In this document: positions 26,473-35,913 of the stretch, in pieces
Position numbering within the stretch: the stretch's first letter is position 1
How the letters are laid out: every line of letters starts with the position of its first letter
DNA from: Oscillatoria sp. CS-180
GTDB taxonomy: Bacteria > Cyanobacteriota > Cyanobacteriia > Phormidesmidales > Phormidesmidaceae
Direction: 5' to 3'
Assembly (NCBI RefSeq): GCF_028330965.1
Contig: NZ_JAQMUB010000063.1
Location: forward strand, 25,871 to 89,870
Length of the DNA: 64,000 bases
The notes under the pieces: generated by a model
Seen by the model: the letters and a program-made list of their open reading frames with translations, nothing else
Databases searched by the model: none
What the model was told of the DNA's origin: nothing
Position numbers and translations under genes: made by a program

Positions 26473-26945
26473 ATCGACGTGAATTTATGAACTGGATAGG
26501 CACAGGCACTCTAGCAGCCTCGCTACCCGCCGCGATCGCGGCCTGTCAGCCAGACACAGCGTCGGTTCCCACCGATGGTCCTGCCGAAGACACCCCAGAG
26601 GCTGCTGTCGAAGTAGACTCCACACCCCGTCCAGATGGGTTTGCCGCGATCGGAACCGTTGCAGAACTGGATCAAGCAGGCTCTGTCTCCGATAAAAGCT
26701 TCCAAGGTCAGCAAGTTTTGGTTGTTCGCGACCCTGTTGATAGTTCCGCCCTGATTGCCGTCAACTCTCTTTGCACCCATCAAGGCTGTAGTGTTGATTG
26801 GGCGGCAGGATCATTTGCTTGTCCCTGCCACGGTTCCAGTTTCAACCCAGATGGCACCGTGGCATCCGGGCCAGCCACAGACGCCCTGGGCACCTTTGAA
26901 GCCAAAGTTGAAGACGATTTAGTCTTGGTGAAAATTGAGTCTTAA
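26469..26945 (+). CDS. Tat-exported Rieske 2Fe-2S lipoprotein
   Basis: A 158-residue Rieske protein. The N-terminus MNRREFMNWIGTG is a twin-arginine signal and ends in a lipobox-like AIAAC (C26), so it is probably folded in the cytoplasm, exported by Tat and lipid-anchored. An acidic, Pro-rich linker (27-55) precedes the Rieske fold, whose cluster ligands are in CTHQGC (102-107) and CPCHGSSF (118-125). Both loop cysteines (C107, C120) that form the stabilising disulphide are present. It is shorter than PetC and lacks a retained membrane span, so it is unlikely to be the cytochrome b6f subunit. Overlap with the ResC-like gene ties it to the haem-assembly operon; it may pass electrons to the multihaem chain. 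Confidence 0.9.
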   Translation: MNRREFMNWIGTGTLAASLPAAIAACQPDTASVPTDGPAEDTPEAAVEVDSTPRPDGFAAIGTVAELDQAGSVSDKSFQGQQVLVVRDPVDSSALIAVNSLCTHQGCSVDWAAGSFACPCHGSSFNPDGTVASGPATDALGTFEAKVEDDLVLVKIES

Positions 26946-26966
26946 ACCCATGGCGGTTCAGCTTCA

Positions 26967-27030
26967 GGGACCTCCAGAAAAGAATTTACCGAGGGTAGGG
27001 TGTCATTAGCGCAGCGTAATTCACCATAGT
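26967..27030 (+). repeat. Dispersed repeat family A, copy 2
   Basis: The core at 26994-27020 is identical to the other two copies. The flanks GACCTCCAGAA..AGAATTTACC and TTCACCATAG match the copy at 43458-43520 better than the copy at 12076-12141. It sits 22 bases beyond the Rieske stop, so it may end or stabilise that operon's message. Confidence 0.85.
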
Positions 27031-27162
27031 CGAAGGTGCTAAGAACCCTCAGCCCTGACACCAATCAAAGTTAGTCACGAGATGCAAAGCTCAGCTTTAC
27101 ATCAATACTCTACATAGGACCATCGCATGATATTCCTACAGTAGACTGCTTTGAAAGTGAAC

Positions 27163-28629
27163 ATGATCATAGACTATGAAGCTCTCAGCCTCATCTGGAT
27201 TGTCCTGCCCCTATTCGTAGGGTTTGGTATTTATCTTTTCCCCCAATTAGATCGCGTCCTGGCAATCACAGTTTCGTTAATTTCCTTGGGGTATGGGCTA
27301 TGGCATGTACTCAATTCAGCGCCTGTCAGCTTACAGCTATTAGATCATTCTGGTGTCAGCTTGCTCATCGACAGTCTGAGCGGCTTCTTTATTTTGACCA
27401 ATGCCGTCGTCACCCTAGCAGTCATTATTTACTGTTGGCACAGTCAAAAAGACGCTTTCTTCTACACACAAGCCATTATCTTGCATGGCAGTGTCAACGC
27501 CGTCTTTGCCAGCGCCGACTTGATCAGCGTTTATGTCGCCTTAGAGGTTATTAGCATTGCGGTATTTCTGCTAGTTGCCTACCCTCGCACTGAGCGTTCT
27601 ATTTGGGTTGGACTGCGATATTTATTTGTGAGTAATACAGCCATGCTGTTTTACCTAATCGGCGCGGTGCTGGTGTATCAAGCTAGTAATTCGTTCGCTT
27701 TTGAGGAATTAGCAAAAGCGCCCACCGATGCGATCGCACTCATTTTTCTGGGCCTTTTGGCTAAAGGCGGTATTTTCGTCTCAGGGCTATGGTTGCCCCT
27801 GACCCATTCCGAATCGGAAACACCCATATCCGCCCTGCTGTCGGGTGTCGTCGTCAAAGCAGGGGTCTTTCCCCTAGTCCGATTTGCACTCATGGTCCCC
27901 GAGGTCGATCCTATTGTGCGCTTTTTTGGGGTGGCAACAGCGGTTTTAGGTGTTAGCTATGCGGTCTTTGACAAAGATACGAAGCGTATTCTAGCCTTTC
28001 ATACCGTCTCGCAGATTGGGTTCATTTTGGCCGCACCCGCTGTCGGCGGCTTTTATGCGCTCACTCACGGTTTGGTGAAATCAGCCTTGTTTCTGATTGC
28101 AGGCAACCTGTCAAGCCGCGACATCAAAGTCCTGAAACAAAATCCGATACCGCTTCCCATTTGGATAACGCTAGCGATCGCCAGTTTTTCCATCTCAGGT
28201 TTTCCACTCCTGGCCGGATTTGGCGCTAAAGTGCTCACCTCAAAAAATCTTGTCCCGTGGCAAGTAGTTGGCATGAACATCGCCGCGTTGGGAACAGCCA
28301 TTTCATTCGCCAAGTTTATTTTTCTGCCTCGCACCTCAAATCTTCCCGATAACACGGTCAAAAAAGGGTTTTGGCCAGCTCTGGTGCTGCTATTGAGTGG
28401 ACTCGTGCTGGCTAATAGTCTTTACTATGAAGCCTATAGCTTAAGTAACATCATCAAACCCCTCGCCACCATTGCAGCAGGGTGGCTAGCGTATCTCCTG
28501 ATTTTTCAAAAGGTATCAGTCAAAATACCCCGTGTAGTCGAGCAATTCGATCATCTAATCGGCACCATGAGCCTAACGCTGCTCCTCCTGTTTTGGATGG
28601 TCCTACGTGAGTGGAGGCTGCTCTACTAG
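27163..28629 (+). CDS. MrpD/NdhD-like proton-translocating membrane protein
   Basis: Polytopic protein of 488 residues with about 13-14 spans, from the family shared by Na+/H+ antiporter subunit D (MrpD/MnhD) and complex I subunits NuoM/NdhD. The functional charges are in place: Glu in VYVALEVISI (span 5), Lys in LLAKGGIFVSGLWLP (span 7) and Lys in GVVVKAGVFPLVRF (span 8). HGLVKSALFLIAGNL is also typical. No other mrp or ndh gene is adjacent, so it is a lone copy. It lies on the same strand after the Rieske gene, separated by a repeat, and may give the cytochrome island an ion-pumping or quinone-linked module. ATG 27163 was preferred to TTG 27151. Confidence 0.85.
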   Translation: MIIDYEALSLIWIVLPLFVGFGIYLFPQLDRVLAITVSLISLGYGLWHVLNSAPVSLQLLDHSGVSLLIDSLSGFFILTNAVVTLAVIIYCWHSQKDAFFYTQAIILHGSVNAVFASADLISVYVALEVISIAVFLLVAYPRTERSIWVGLRYLFVSNTAMLFYLIGAVLVYQASNSFAFEELAKAPTDAIALIFLGLLAKGGIFVSGLWLPLTHSESETPISALLSGVVVKAGVFPLVRFALMVPEVDPIVRFFGVATAVLGVSYAVFDKDTKRILAFHTVSQIGFILAAPAVGGFYALTHGLVKSALFLIAGNLSSRDIKVLKQNPIPLPIWITLAIASFSISGFPLLAGFGAKVLTSKNLVPWQVVGMNIAALGTAISFAKFIFLPRTSNLPDNTVKKGFWPALVLLLSGLVLANSLYYEAYSLSNIIKPLATIAAGWLAYLLIFQKVSVKIPRVVEQFDHLIGTMSLTLLLLFWMVLREWRLLY

Positions 28630-28852
28630 CCTTACCAGGTCGCCATAGGCGGGTTGAATTCATTTCTGCGTCAACGACGCTTTTCTTCAGAAATCCTGGT
28701 GTCCACCCTTGAAGATCCCCCTTGGACGAAGCAGATGCTAATCCAGTTGTTGGCAAAATGAAGATCTCCAGTAATCTGTAAGAGCATCTTTTCTGGGCCT
28801 TCTACAATGGCAGCATCTTAGTCGCCATCAGGCAAAATTTGCGAGAAGAGCC

Positions 28853-30139
28853 ATGCCCCTAGACCAAGATCGGTTCTGGAAAGCGTTTAATCCATCAAAG
28901 CCACTCAATATCGCCGATGCTGAAGATTTGAGATACTACATTGACTTCTCAGACGTTCGGGGGGGAAATGTCACTCGACAATTGGCCAGAACAATTGAGC
29001 GATTGAAAGATAGCCCCACCTGTCAACTATTCACAGGTCATATTGGGTGTGGCAAATCAACAGAGCTACTGTGCCTCAAAAACCATCTCACGAAGGAAGG
29101 GTTTCACGTCGTTTTTTTCGAATCTAGCGACGAAATGGACCTCAACGACGTGGATGTGACTGATATTTTGATTGCGATCGCCCGTCAGGTCAGCGCCAGC
29201 CTAGAGTCTATTAATATTTCCCTTAAACCGAATTACTTCGTTAGCTTATTCAAAGAAGTCAGTGAGATCCTTAAAACCCCTATTGAAATTAGCAACGTTC
29301 AGTTTTCGGTGGGACTCGCTAGCGTTGCGGCCAGCACAAAAGATAGTCCAGAGCTGCGGCGGCAAATGCGGCAGATTATGGAACCCCGCACCAACAGTAT
29401 TTTAGAGTCCATCAATCTAGAGCTTCTGGGGCCAGCAGAAAAAGTACTAAAGCAAAAGGGATACAAAGGTCTAGTGGTTCTCATCGACAACCTAGACCGT
29501 CTTGATAACACCCAAAAAGCGGGCAAACCCCAGTCAGCTTATCTGTTCGTAGACCGAGGAGAACAACTGCGACGGCTGAATTGTCACGTCGTCTACACGA
29601 TTCCCATCGTGCTGGTGTTTTCTAATGAAGTGAACCCATTAGCCAATCGCTTCGGCATTGACCCCCAGGTCTTGCCCATGGTGATCGTGCGCTACTCCGA
29701 CGAAAGGATTTGCGATTCGGGGCTGAATCTGCTGCGCCAGGTGATATTGGCGCGATCGTTTCCTACGCTCGCTTCATCAGACCGCTTAGCCAAGGTCGAA
29801 GAAGTGTTTGAAGATTTAGAAACGCTCGATCAGCTATGCCTTGCGAGCGGTGGACATGTCCGCAACCTGTTGAAACTAGGGTTTAGCTGCTTACAGCGTA
29901 TGGATCCCCCCTTCTCACGTCAGTGTGTTGAGCGCGTCATTCGACAACGACGCAACGAACTGCTGCGGGCAATTACTCCTGACGAGATGACGCTATTGCG
30001 GCAAGTCAAGCAAAAAAAGACAGTGCGGGGTGAGGCGAGTTACGAAGTTTTGCTGAAAAGCATGTTCGTTTTCGAGTACCGCAGTGATGATTACGGTCAC
30101 TGGTTTGACGTAAATCCGATTCTCTATGGCGACCTCTAA
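28853..30139 (+). CDS. AAA/KAP-like P-loop ATPase partner of STAND protein
   Basis: A 428-residue P-loop NTPase. Walker A is GHIGCGKST (62-70) and Walker B LVVLIDNLD (207-215). An N-terminal phrase LNIADAEDLRYYIDFSDVRGG precedes the P-loop, and a C-terminal helical region with a winged-helix look (HVRNLLKLGFSCLQ, then RRNELLRAITPDEMTLLRQV) follows. No nuclease or membrane domain is seen. Its stop overlaps the start of the next gene by 14 bases, so the two are co-translated and probably work together. Similar ATPase plus repeat-protein pairs occur in cyanobacteria, but their role is not established; signalling or conflict (defence) roles are possible. Confidence 0.78.
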   Translation: MPLDQDRFWKAFNPSKPLNIADAEDLRYYIDFSDVRGGNVTRQLARTIERLKDSPTCQLFTGHIGCGKSTELLCLKNHLTKEGFHVVFFESSDEMDLNDVDVTDILIAIARQVSASLESINISLKPNYFVSLFKEVSEILKTPIEISNVQFSVGLASVAASTKDSPELRRQMRQIMEPRTNSILESINLELLGPAEKVLKQKGYKGLVVLIDNLDRLDNTQKAGKPQSAYLFVDRGEQLRRLNCHVVYTIPIVLVFSNEVNPLANRFGIDPQVLPMVIVRYSDERICDSGLNLLRQVILARSFPTLASSDRLAKVEEVFEDLETLDQLCLASGGHVRNLLKLGFSCLQRMDPPFSRQCVERVIRQRRNELLRAITPDEMTLLRQVKQKKTVRGEASYEVLLKSMFVFEYRSDDYGHWFDVNPILYGDL

Positions 30140-33100
30140 TCTGTCTCCCCTATCTTCATCTAATCAGGACTCCCTGCGATCGCTTATTCGGTCAATCGAA
30201 CGATCGCAGGGCATCTTCTCGCTGATTTTAGCCCGCTGTAATTATCGGTCGTTGCGCGATCGCGTGCAGACTCTACTCAAAACTCAGGTCCAGGTCCCTT
30301 TGCAGGAGGTCAACCTAACACCCCAAACCCAGTCCCTGTACACAGCGATTCGCCATACCTTAGGCGACGATCCCCCCATCGCTCTCGTCATCAACGGTCT
30401 AGAAACCGTTGAAAATTTGGATTGCTTGCTCAGAGTTGCCAATCAAACCCGAGAAGAATTCCGGAACAATTTGCCCTGCCCGCTCGTGATTTGGGTGACA
30501 GATGATATTCTCAACCGCCTCATTCGCAACGCTACCGATTTTGAAAGCTGGGCTTCAGTCACCATTGAGTTTGAAAGTGACCTGACGGCTCTGACCCAAT
30601 TCATCCTACACACGGCTGATGACATCTTCGGTCAGCTGCTGGACTCCCGAGAAAATGTTTTTTTAGACAGCGAAGCTCTGGATCTAGGTCAAGATTCTCC
30701 CCTCCGGATGGAGCTACAGGCCGCTTGTGAAGAAGTTCATCGATATTTAGACCCCTTGCCGCCTGACGTAGAAGCCAGCAGCCAATTCATTTTGGGTCGC
30801 GCGGCTGACAATAACGAGGAGAAAGCTCGGCAGCACTATGAGCGCAGTCTAGAACTCTGGCAGCAGGTGGGCAATTTAGAGCGCTACGCTCACGTGCAGT
30901 TCTACATTGGCTTTTGGTGGGGAAACTATTCAGTTCGCCACGCCCAAGATCGTTGGGCAGGTCTACAAAAGTCACGAGAATATCTGGAAGCGGCACTGCA
31001 AAACTATCAGAGTTTGGGCAAGCCTGATCGCGTTGCCCAGTTCATCAACTATCTGGGTGAAGTTCTGCATCGTCAAGAAGACTGGGCTGCCCTAGATGCT
31101 CGTGCCAGTGAAGCATTCAAGCTGCACCAGCAGTTCTGCAACTATTTCCGGCAGGCCAAGGCACTGGGATTGATGGCCGCAGTCTCCATTGCTGAAAAAA
31201 ACTGGGCTCAGGCAGAGTATCGGGCCAATCTAGCACTGACGACCTGGCAGAAAGCCATCGACTTATCCGATTCGATCCGCGATCGCTCCGCCTTTCTAGA
31301 CTGGGAAACTCGATTTCATCGTCCTTGGTACCTCTATTACTTAGGGAAAGCCCAGCGCGAAAATCGTCACCTTGTAGCGGCTACCCAAAACCTGGAAGAA
31401 GCGCGAAAAAGCGCCAAACCCAGCTACGATCCTGACCTCTACACCCATATTTTGGATGAACTTCGAGAGATTTATTTTGGCCAGAAAGACTACCTCAAAG
31501 CCTATAAAACGCGGCAGTTGAGGCGGGAAATTCAGAGCAAGTTCAACCTTCGTCCTTTTGTAGGACCCGGCAAGCTACAGGCCAACCAAAAAGTCACTAA
31601 TCCCTCTCTACCATCCCCTAAACAGAATAATCAGATTGCGCCTGAGATTGAAACGTCTGCCCGAGCCCTGGATATCAACGCTCTGCTTCAGCGGGTCGAG
31701 CGCAAAGATTTTCGCCTGACTATTGTGTATGGCCCCTCAGGCGTTGGGAAAAGCTCCATTTTTCAAGCGGGTTTGATCCCGGCACTCGAACAGCGCACCT
31801 TTGAAGGGCGGCAGGTCATTACCGTACTTCAGCAGGTTTATCAAAACTGGGCTCAAGAACTGGGAAACCAGCTTACCGAAGTCTGCCAAGAAGTCTATAC
31901 AGACACAACTCAAATTCAGACACTCAATTCCGTAGAAGCTATTTTGCAGCAGCTTCAAGAAAACGGTCAACAGCATTTCAAAACTGTTTTAATCTTCGAT
32001 CAGTTTGAAGAATTCTTTTTTACAAACCTCAACGTAGAAGAGCGCTATCGCTTTTATGACTTTGCGGCAGCCTGTTTCAAAATTCTAGATACTGAAGTTA
32101 TTCTTTCGATGAAAGAAGACTATCTTCATTTTCTGCTGGCCTGCAACCGATTGTCCGGATTAGAAATCATTGACAATAACATCCTAGACAAAAAAATTCT
32201 GTATTATATTGGCAACTTTGCCCAGGAAGAAACCTATAAGATTGTCAAGAATCGTACCAAAAATACTCGGATCAAATTTGACGATGACCTCATCGACCAG
32301 ATGGTCAAGGATTTAGCCGATCCATTCGATCAAATTCGTCCCATTGAACTCCAAATTGTCGGTGCTCAGCTACAGACTGATAACATCACGACCCTGGCAG
32401 AATATCGGGCTTTGGGCGTTGGAGGAATTCCGCCCCGAGAGGTGTTGGTCAATCGATATCTGGAAAACGTTGTTGAAGATTGTGGGCCTGAAAACGAAGA
32501 ACTCGCTGAAATCATTCTCTATTTGCTAACTAATGAGGATGGCACACGTCCGATTCGGACAAAAACAGAATTAATGCAGGAAAAGCTCTGCGAAGTTCTC
32601 AGCAGTCATCCTCAGCAAATTGATCTTGTTCTTGAGATTTTTGTTCAGGCTGGACTCATCTTATTAGTGCCTTCTAGCCCCGTTGATTCTTATCAGCTCG
32701 TTCATGACTATCTTGTCAATTTAATCCGAGAGAAAGTCCAAAGAAAATATCAGAAAAAGATTAGTGATCTAGAGACTAAGATTAAAGGTCTCGGTAAAAC
32801 CGTTCGCTTTCTTTCTGGCCTATTGCTGTCGCTCATGCTAGTCGGTTCAGTTCTTTACTTGCTCTACAGAAATAACAGAATGCTCTATCAGGTCACTCAA
32901 TTAGACCGAGATTCTGTCGAGAATCAGCGCCAGTTTGATGGCTACCAGCTGATCAGTTTAGAAAGCGCTATTCGAGTCGCCGATCGCTTCCAAAATCGCT
33001 CTATCTTACAAAACCGGACAACGCTACCCACTTACACGCTTCAATACATTTTGGACAACATTTATGAGGAGAAGTGGATCGATACCCGACAAACGCAAAT

Positions 33101-35351
33101 TTTTGCAGCAGATGTCAGTCCTGAAACTCAGCAGGTGGCAACGGCGGGCCTCGACAAAACGGTCAGAATTTGGAATTATGCCGGGAATCAAGTACACCGG
33201 ATCGACCTGTCCAACCATCTTGAAGAAGAAAGTCAGATTTGGGATGTGCGCTTTCTGGCAGGGGGCGATCGCATTGCAGTGATTGATAGTTTGGGCCAAC
33301 TTAAAATATGGAGCCTGACACCAGAAACATCTGAGCCTGTCGTTTCGATTGCAGCTCACACCGCCGACAATTTCCTCACCCGCCTTGCTATCAGTCCAGA
33401 CAAGTCAGTGCTGGCAACAGCAGGGGCAGACGGTTCAATCAAGCTGTGGAATGCTGAGACGCTCGACTCAGTCAAAACATGGCCCGCTCATGAAGATCCT
33501 ATTAGCAGCTTGCGATTTACCCCCAACGGGGAACAGCTGATATCGTCTAGTTACGACGGATCGATTCGCAGCTGGTCATTGGAAACAGACAATGTCGGCA
33601 GTCTGCTAGAAGAGTTTTTCATTCCTGATGCCTCCGATACTCAGCTGCCGATTAATTTCGGGTTGGCCATCAGTCCTGATGGCCAAATTCTTACCGCTGC
33701 ATCAGAAGATGGTTTCGTGCGAATGTGGGACTTGGCATCGGGGGAATTTGCCCGGCAGTTCTTGGCTCATAACGGTCGCTGGGTTACGGCAATCGATTTT
33801 ATTCCTACTGCTTCTATTGGAACTACCGAGGAAAACTCGTATCAGTTGGTTACAGCGGACGAACTTGGATCGATCCGAAGCTGGTCAGTTGATTTAGTCA
33901 AAAGTATTCATTTACAAGAATCTAGAAAGCTTCAAGAGCTGGGAGGCCATCAAGGTTGGATCTGGACGTTGCTGTACAGTGCTGGAGTCGAAACTGATAA
34001 CTCTCTCCTGATCTCCACCGGGATTGACGGAACGTTGCGGTTCTGGGATCTGACAGACGTTTTTCAAAGATCATCCAGCTTCATAACTCGCTATGCAGGG
34101 CACCACAATCCAGCCTTTGAGCGCAATCAAGCGTGGAGCACCAATTACAGTCAAGACCGCAAACTGTTAGCGACCTCTGGAACAGACGATACCGCCAAAG
34201 TTTGGCAATTACCGTCAGCCTCAGATCCATCAGCCCCTTCAACACCATTATTTATCCTGAAGCATGAAAACTCTCCTGTTGAAAAGTGCGAATCTCTGGC
34301 GATTAAGGAAACCAACAACGATGTCTTTTGGGTCGTCTTTTCCTCTGACAATTCTATGATCGCAACCGCAGGAGCTGACTGTACCGTCCGGCTATGGAAC
34401 AGTGAAACCGGAGATCTATTGCTGAGAGAGAATGAACTGGGTGAGACGAGTCCGCTTATTCTGCCCCATGAGCCGGATGCTGCCGTCTATAGCGTTGCCT
34501 TCAGCCCTGATGGAAATCTCATCGCCTCGGCAGATTCTAGAGGCCGGCTTTATTTATGGACAGCGGATGGTCAGCAGATTGGGAAACCCCTATCTACAGC
34601 TCAGTTCTCAGGCAAGCAGCAGCAACAGCCCGTCTTTGCCGTCAAGTTCAGTCCCGACGGCAACTATATTGCAACAGCCAGTGAGGACGGAACAGTCAAG
34701 CTCTGGGCCGTACAGACAGAAGGCAGCGATCGCACCCTACCCACTCAGCCCCTTGTCACCCTATCAGGACATCGGCGCGGCGCGACCAGCGTTGACTTCA
34801 GCAAAGATGGCCTCATTGCGACTGCGGGCAAAGATGGCAGCGTTCGGATTTGGGATATGACATTGCTTTTGCGGCAGGCATCCACGTCAAACGCCTCTAG
34901 AGTCAACCCACCCCAACCGATTCAAGAACTATCCGCTTATCGACGGCGAGTCACCTGGGTTGAATTTCACCAGACAGACGAATCTGCTCCAGAGCTATTA
35001 GCGACTGCCAGTAAGGACGGTTCTGTGATTGTCTGGGACCGCAACCTAGAAGGCTGGGGGATCCGTCGTCCCGGTCGGATGTTCAAGCCCCGCTATCAAT
35101 TTGGAGGGCATGAGGAGGGGGCTTTTAGCGCGACTTTCTTAGAAGAAGGCAAGCAAATTGCGGTTGCCGAAGGCAACGGTGGCATCAAGTTTTGGCAATT
35201 GGAAGAGACCCCTGAACTCATTCAAAGAGCTTGCCAGTGGTTAGATATGGGACCAGTCACCAGTTCTGACCAGCGCAAATCCGTAGGGTGGAAATGGCCT
35301 TGGGCAGATAAAAAAGATCCGGATGTTGGTGAAATCTGTCGTAAATATTAG
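30126..35351 (+). CDS. Giant TPR-STAND-WD40 protein
   Basis: A 1741-residue protein. Order: an N-terminal domain (about 1-170) resembling a degenerate NTPase or adaptor (IFSLILARCNYRSLRDRV, then IALVINGLETVENLDCLL); a helical TPR-like region (about 190-470); a linker; a STAND NTPase (Walker A YGPSGVGKSS at about 535-544, Walker B VLIFDQFEEFF at about 620-630); a predicted membrane span (about 892-914, FLSGLLLSLMLVGSVLYLLY); then WD40 repeats from about 985 to 1700. I count fourteen blade-like units (for example LAISPDKSVLATAGADGSIKLW), enough for two seven-bladed propellers. STAND proteins act as ligand-triggered switches, here with propellers probably sensing and the TPR/N-terminal region signalling. 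The membrane span would place the propellers and NTPase on opposite sides, which is odd. Overlaps the ATPase gene. Confidence 0.9.
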   Translation: MATSNLSPLSSSNQDSLRSLIRSIERSQGIFSLILARCNYRSLRDRVQTLLKTQVQVPLQEVNLTPQTQSLYTAIRHTLGDDPPIALVINGLETVENLDCLLRVANQTREEFRNNLPCPLVIWVTDDILNRLIRNATDFESWASVTIEFESDLTALTQFILHTADDIFGQLLDSRENVFLDSEALDLGQDSPLRMELQAACEEVHRYLDPLPPDVEASSQFILGRAADNNEEKARQHYERSLELWQQVGNLERYAHVQFYIGFWWGNYSVRHAQDRWAGLQKSREYLEAALQNYQSLGKPDRVAQFINYLGEVLHRQEDWAALDARASEAFKLHQQFCNYFRQAKALGLMAAVSIAEKNWAQAEYRANLALTTWQKAIDLSDSIRDRSAFLDWETRFHRPWYLYYLGKAQRENRHLVAATQNLEEARKSAKPSYDPDLYTHILDELREIYFGQKDYLKAYKTRQLRREIQSKFNLRPFVGPGKLQANQKVTNPSLPSPKQNNQIAPEIETSARALDINALLQRVERKDFRLTIVYGPSGVGKSSIFQAGLIPALEQRTFEGRQVITVLQQVYQNWAQELGNQLTEVCQEVYTDTTQIQTLNSVEAILQQLQENGQQHFKTVLIFDQFEEFFFTNLNVEERYRFYDFAAACFKILDTEVILSMKEDYLHFLLACNRLSGLEIIDNNILDKKILYYIGNFAQEETYKIVKNRTKNTRIKFDDDLIDQMVKDLADPFDQIRPIELQIVGAQLQTDNITTLAEYRALGVGGIPPREVLVNRYLENVVEDCGPENEELAEIILYLLTNEDGTRPIRTKTELMQEKLCEVLSSHPQQIDLVLEIFVQAGLILLVPSSPVDSYQLVHDYLVNLIREKVQRKYQKKISDLETKIKGLGKTVRFLSGLLLSLMLVGSVLYLLYRNNRMLYQVTQLDRDSVENQRQFDGYQLISLESAIRVADRFQNRSILQNRTTLPTYTLQYILDNIYEEKWIDTRQTQIFAADVSPETQQVATAGLDKTVRIWNYAGNQVHRIDLSNHLEEESQIWDVRFLAGGDRIAVIDSLGQLKIWSLTPETSEPVVSIAAHTADNFLTRLAISPDKSVLATAGADGSIKLWNAETLDSVKTWPAHEDPISSLRFTPNGEQLISSSYDGSIRSWSLETDNVGSLLEEFFIPDASDTQLPINFGLAISPDGQILTAASEDGFVRMWDLASGEFARQFLAHNGRWVTAIDFIPTASIGTTEENSYQLVTADELGSIRSWSVDLVKSIHLQESRKLQELGGHQGWIWTLLYSAGVETDNSLLISTGIDGTLRFWDLTDVFQRSSSFITRYAGHHNPAFERNQAWSTNYSQDRKLLATSGTDDTAKVWQLPSASDPSAPSTPLFILKHENSPVEKCESLAIKETNNDVFWVVFSSDNSMIATAGADCTVRLWNSETGDLLLRENELGETSPLILPHEPDAAVYSVAFSPDGNLIASADSRGRLYLWTADGQQIGKPLSTAQFSGKQQQQPVFAVKFSPDGNYIATASEDGTVKLWAVQTEGSDRTLPTQPLVTLSGHRRGATSVDFSKDGLIATAGKDGSVRIWDMTLLLRQASTSNASRVNPPQPIQELSAYRRRVTWVEFHQTDESAPELLATASKDGSVIVWDRNLEGWGIRRPGRMFKPRYQFGGHEEGAFSATFLEEGKQIAVAEGNGGIKFWQLEETPELIQRACQWLDMGPVTSSDQRKSVGWKWPWADKKDPDVGEICRKY

Positions 35352-35564
35352 AGGTTAAGTAGTAGCACGGAAGACGATTTTCCATCTTCCCTTCCGAATA
35401 TGGGCCAGTTGAGATAATGACACTTTGGCGCAGTATTCAGAAAGACGATCGCTCTACTCTAATCCTATGAGGTCGTAAGACAACCCTGCCAAAGGGTTGA
35501 GTGCCTATTGTTGAAGCACCTACCGATTGTCCTCTAATATCCTGTCCCGTCCAGGAATCACGCG

Positions 35565-35768
35565 ATGAAAACCAAACTGACCGCAACGATTAGCCTTGTT
35601 TGTCTTGGGATAAGTGTATTTACGGTTTGGGCAGGAATGCAGTCCCTTGCTCGCGATGGTCAGAGCGATCGCTCTGTTGCCAGTGAATATAGCCCTCCAG
35701 GTCGAGGTAGAAGTTACCCCGGCGGCACTCGCTTCATGGAACAGCCGCTACCCCAAGACTTTGCTTGA
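35565..35768 (+). CDS. Small secreted protein, 67 residues
   Basis: Starts with a clear signal peptide (MKTKLTATISLVCLGISVFTVWAG, cut near residue 25-30), then a short polar part rich in Gly, Arg, Ser and Pro (SPPGRGRSYPGGTRF) ending PLPQDFA. No family recognised. A mature peptide of about 38 residues could be periplasmic or extracellular. It follows the STAND gene by 213 bases and may have its own promoter. The short overlapping frame downstream is not supported. Confidence 0.55.
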   Translation: MKTKLTATISLVCLGISVFTVWAGMQSLARDGQSDRSVASEYSPPGRGRSYPGGTRFMEQPLPQDFA

Positions 35769-35913
35769 CAAGGACTTCTAGGACGTCAATGACTAGGCGT
35801 CAGCAATCCCCCCATAGTCCACGTCATTTTTCCGAATTCTGCATACTCTCCAGAAGCAAGCCTCATCCTCTTGTTAGGGTCGCTTTAAATGCCGTAGCAA
35901 CCAATGCTCAACG

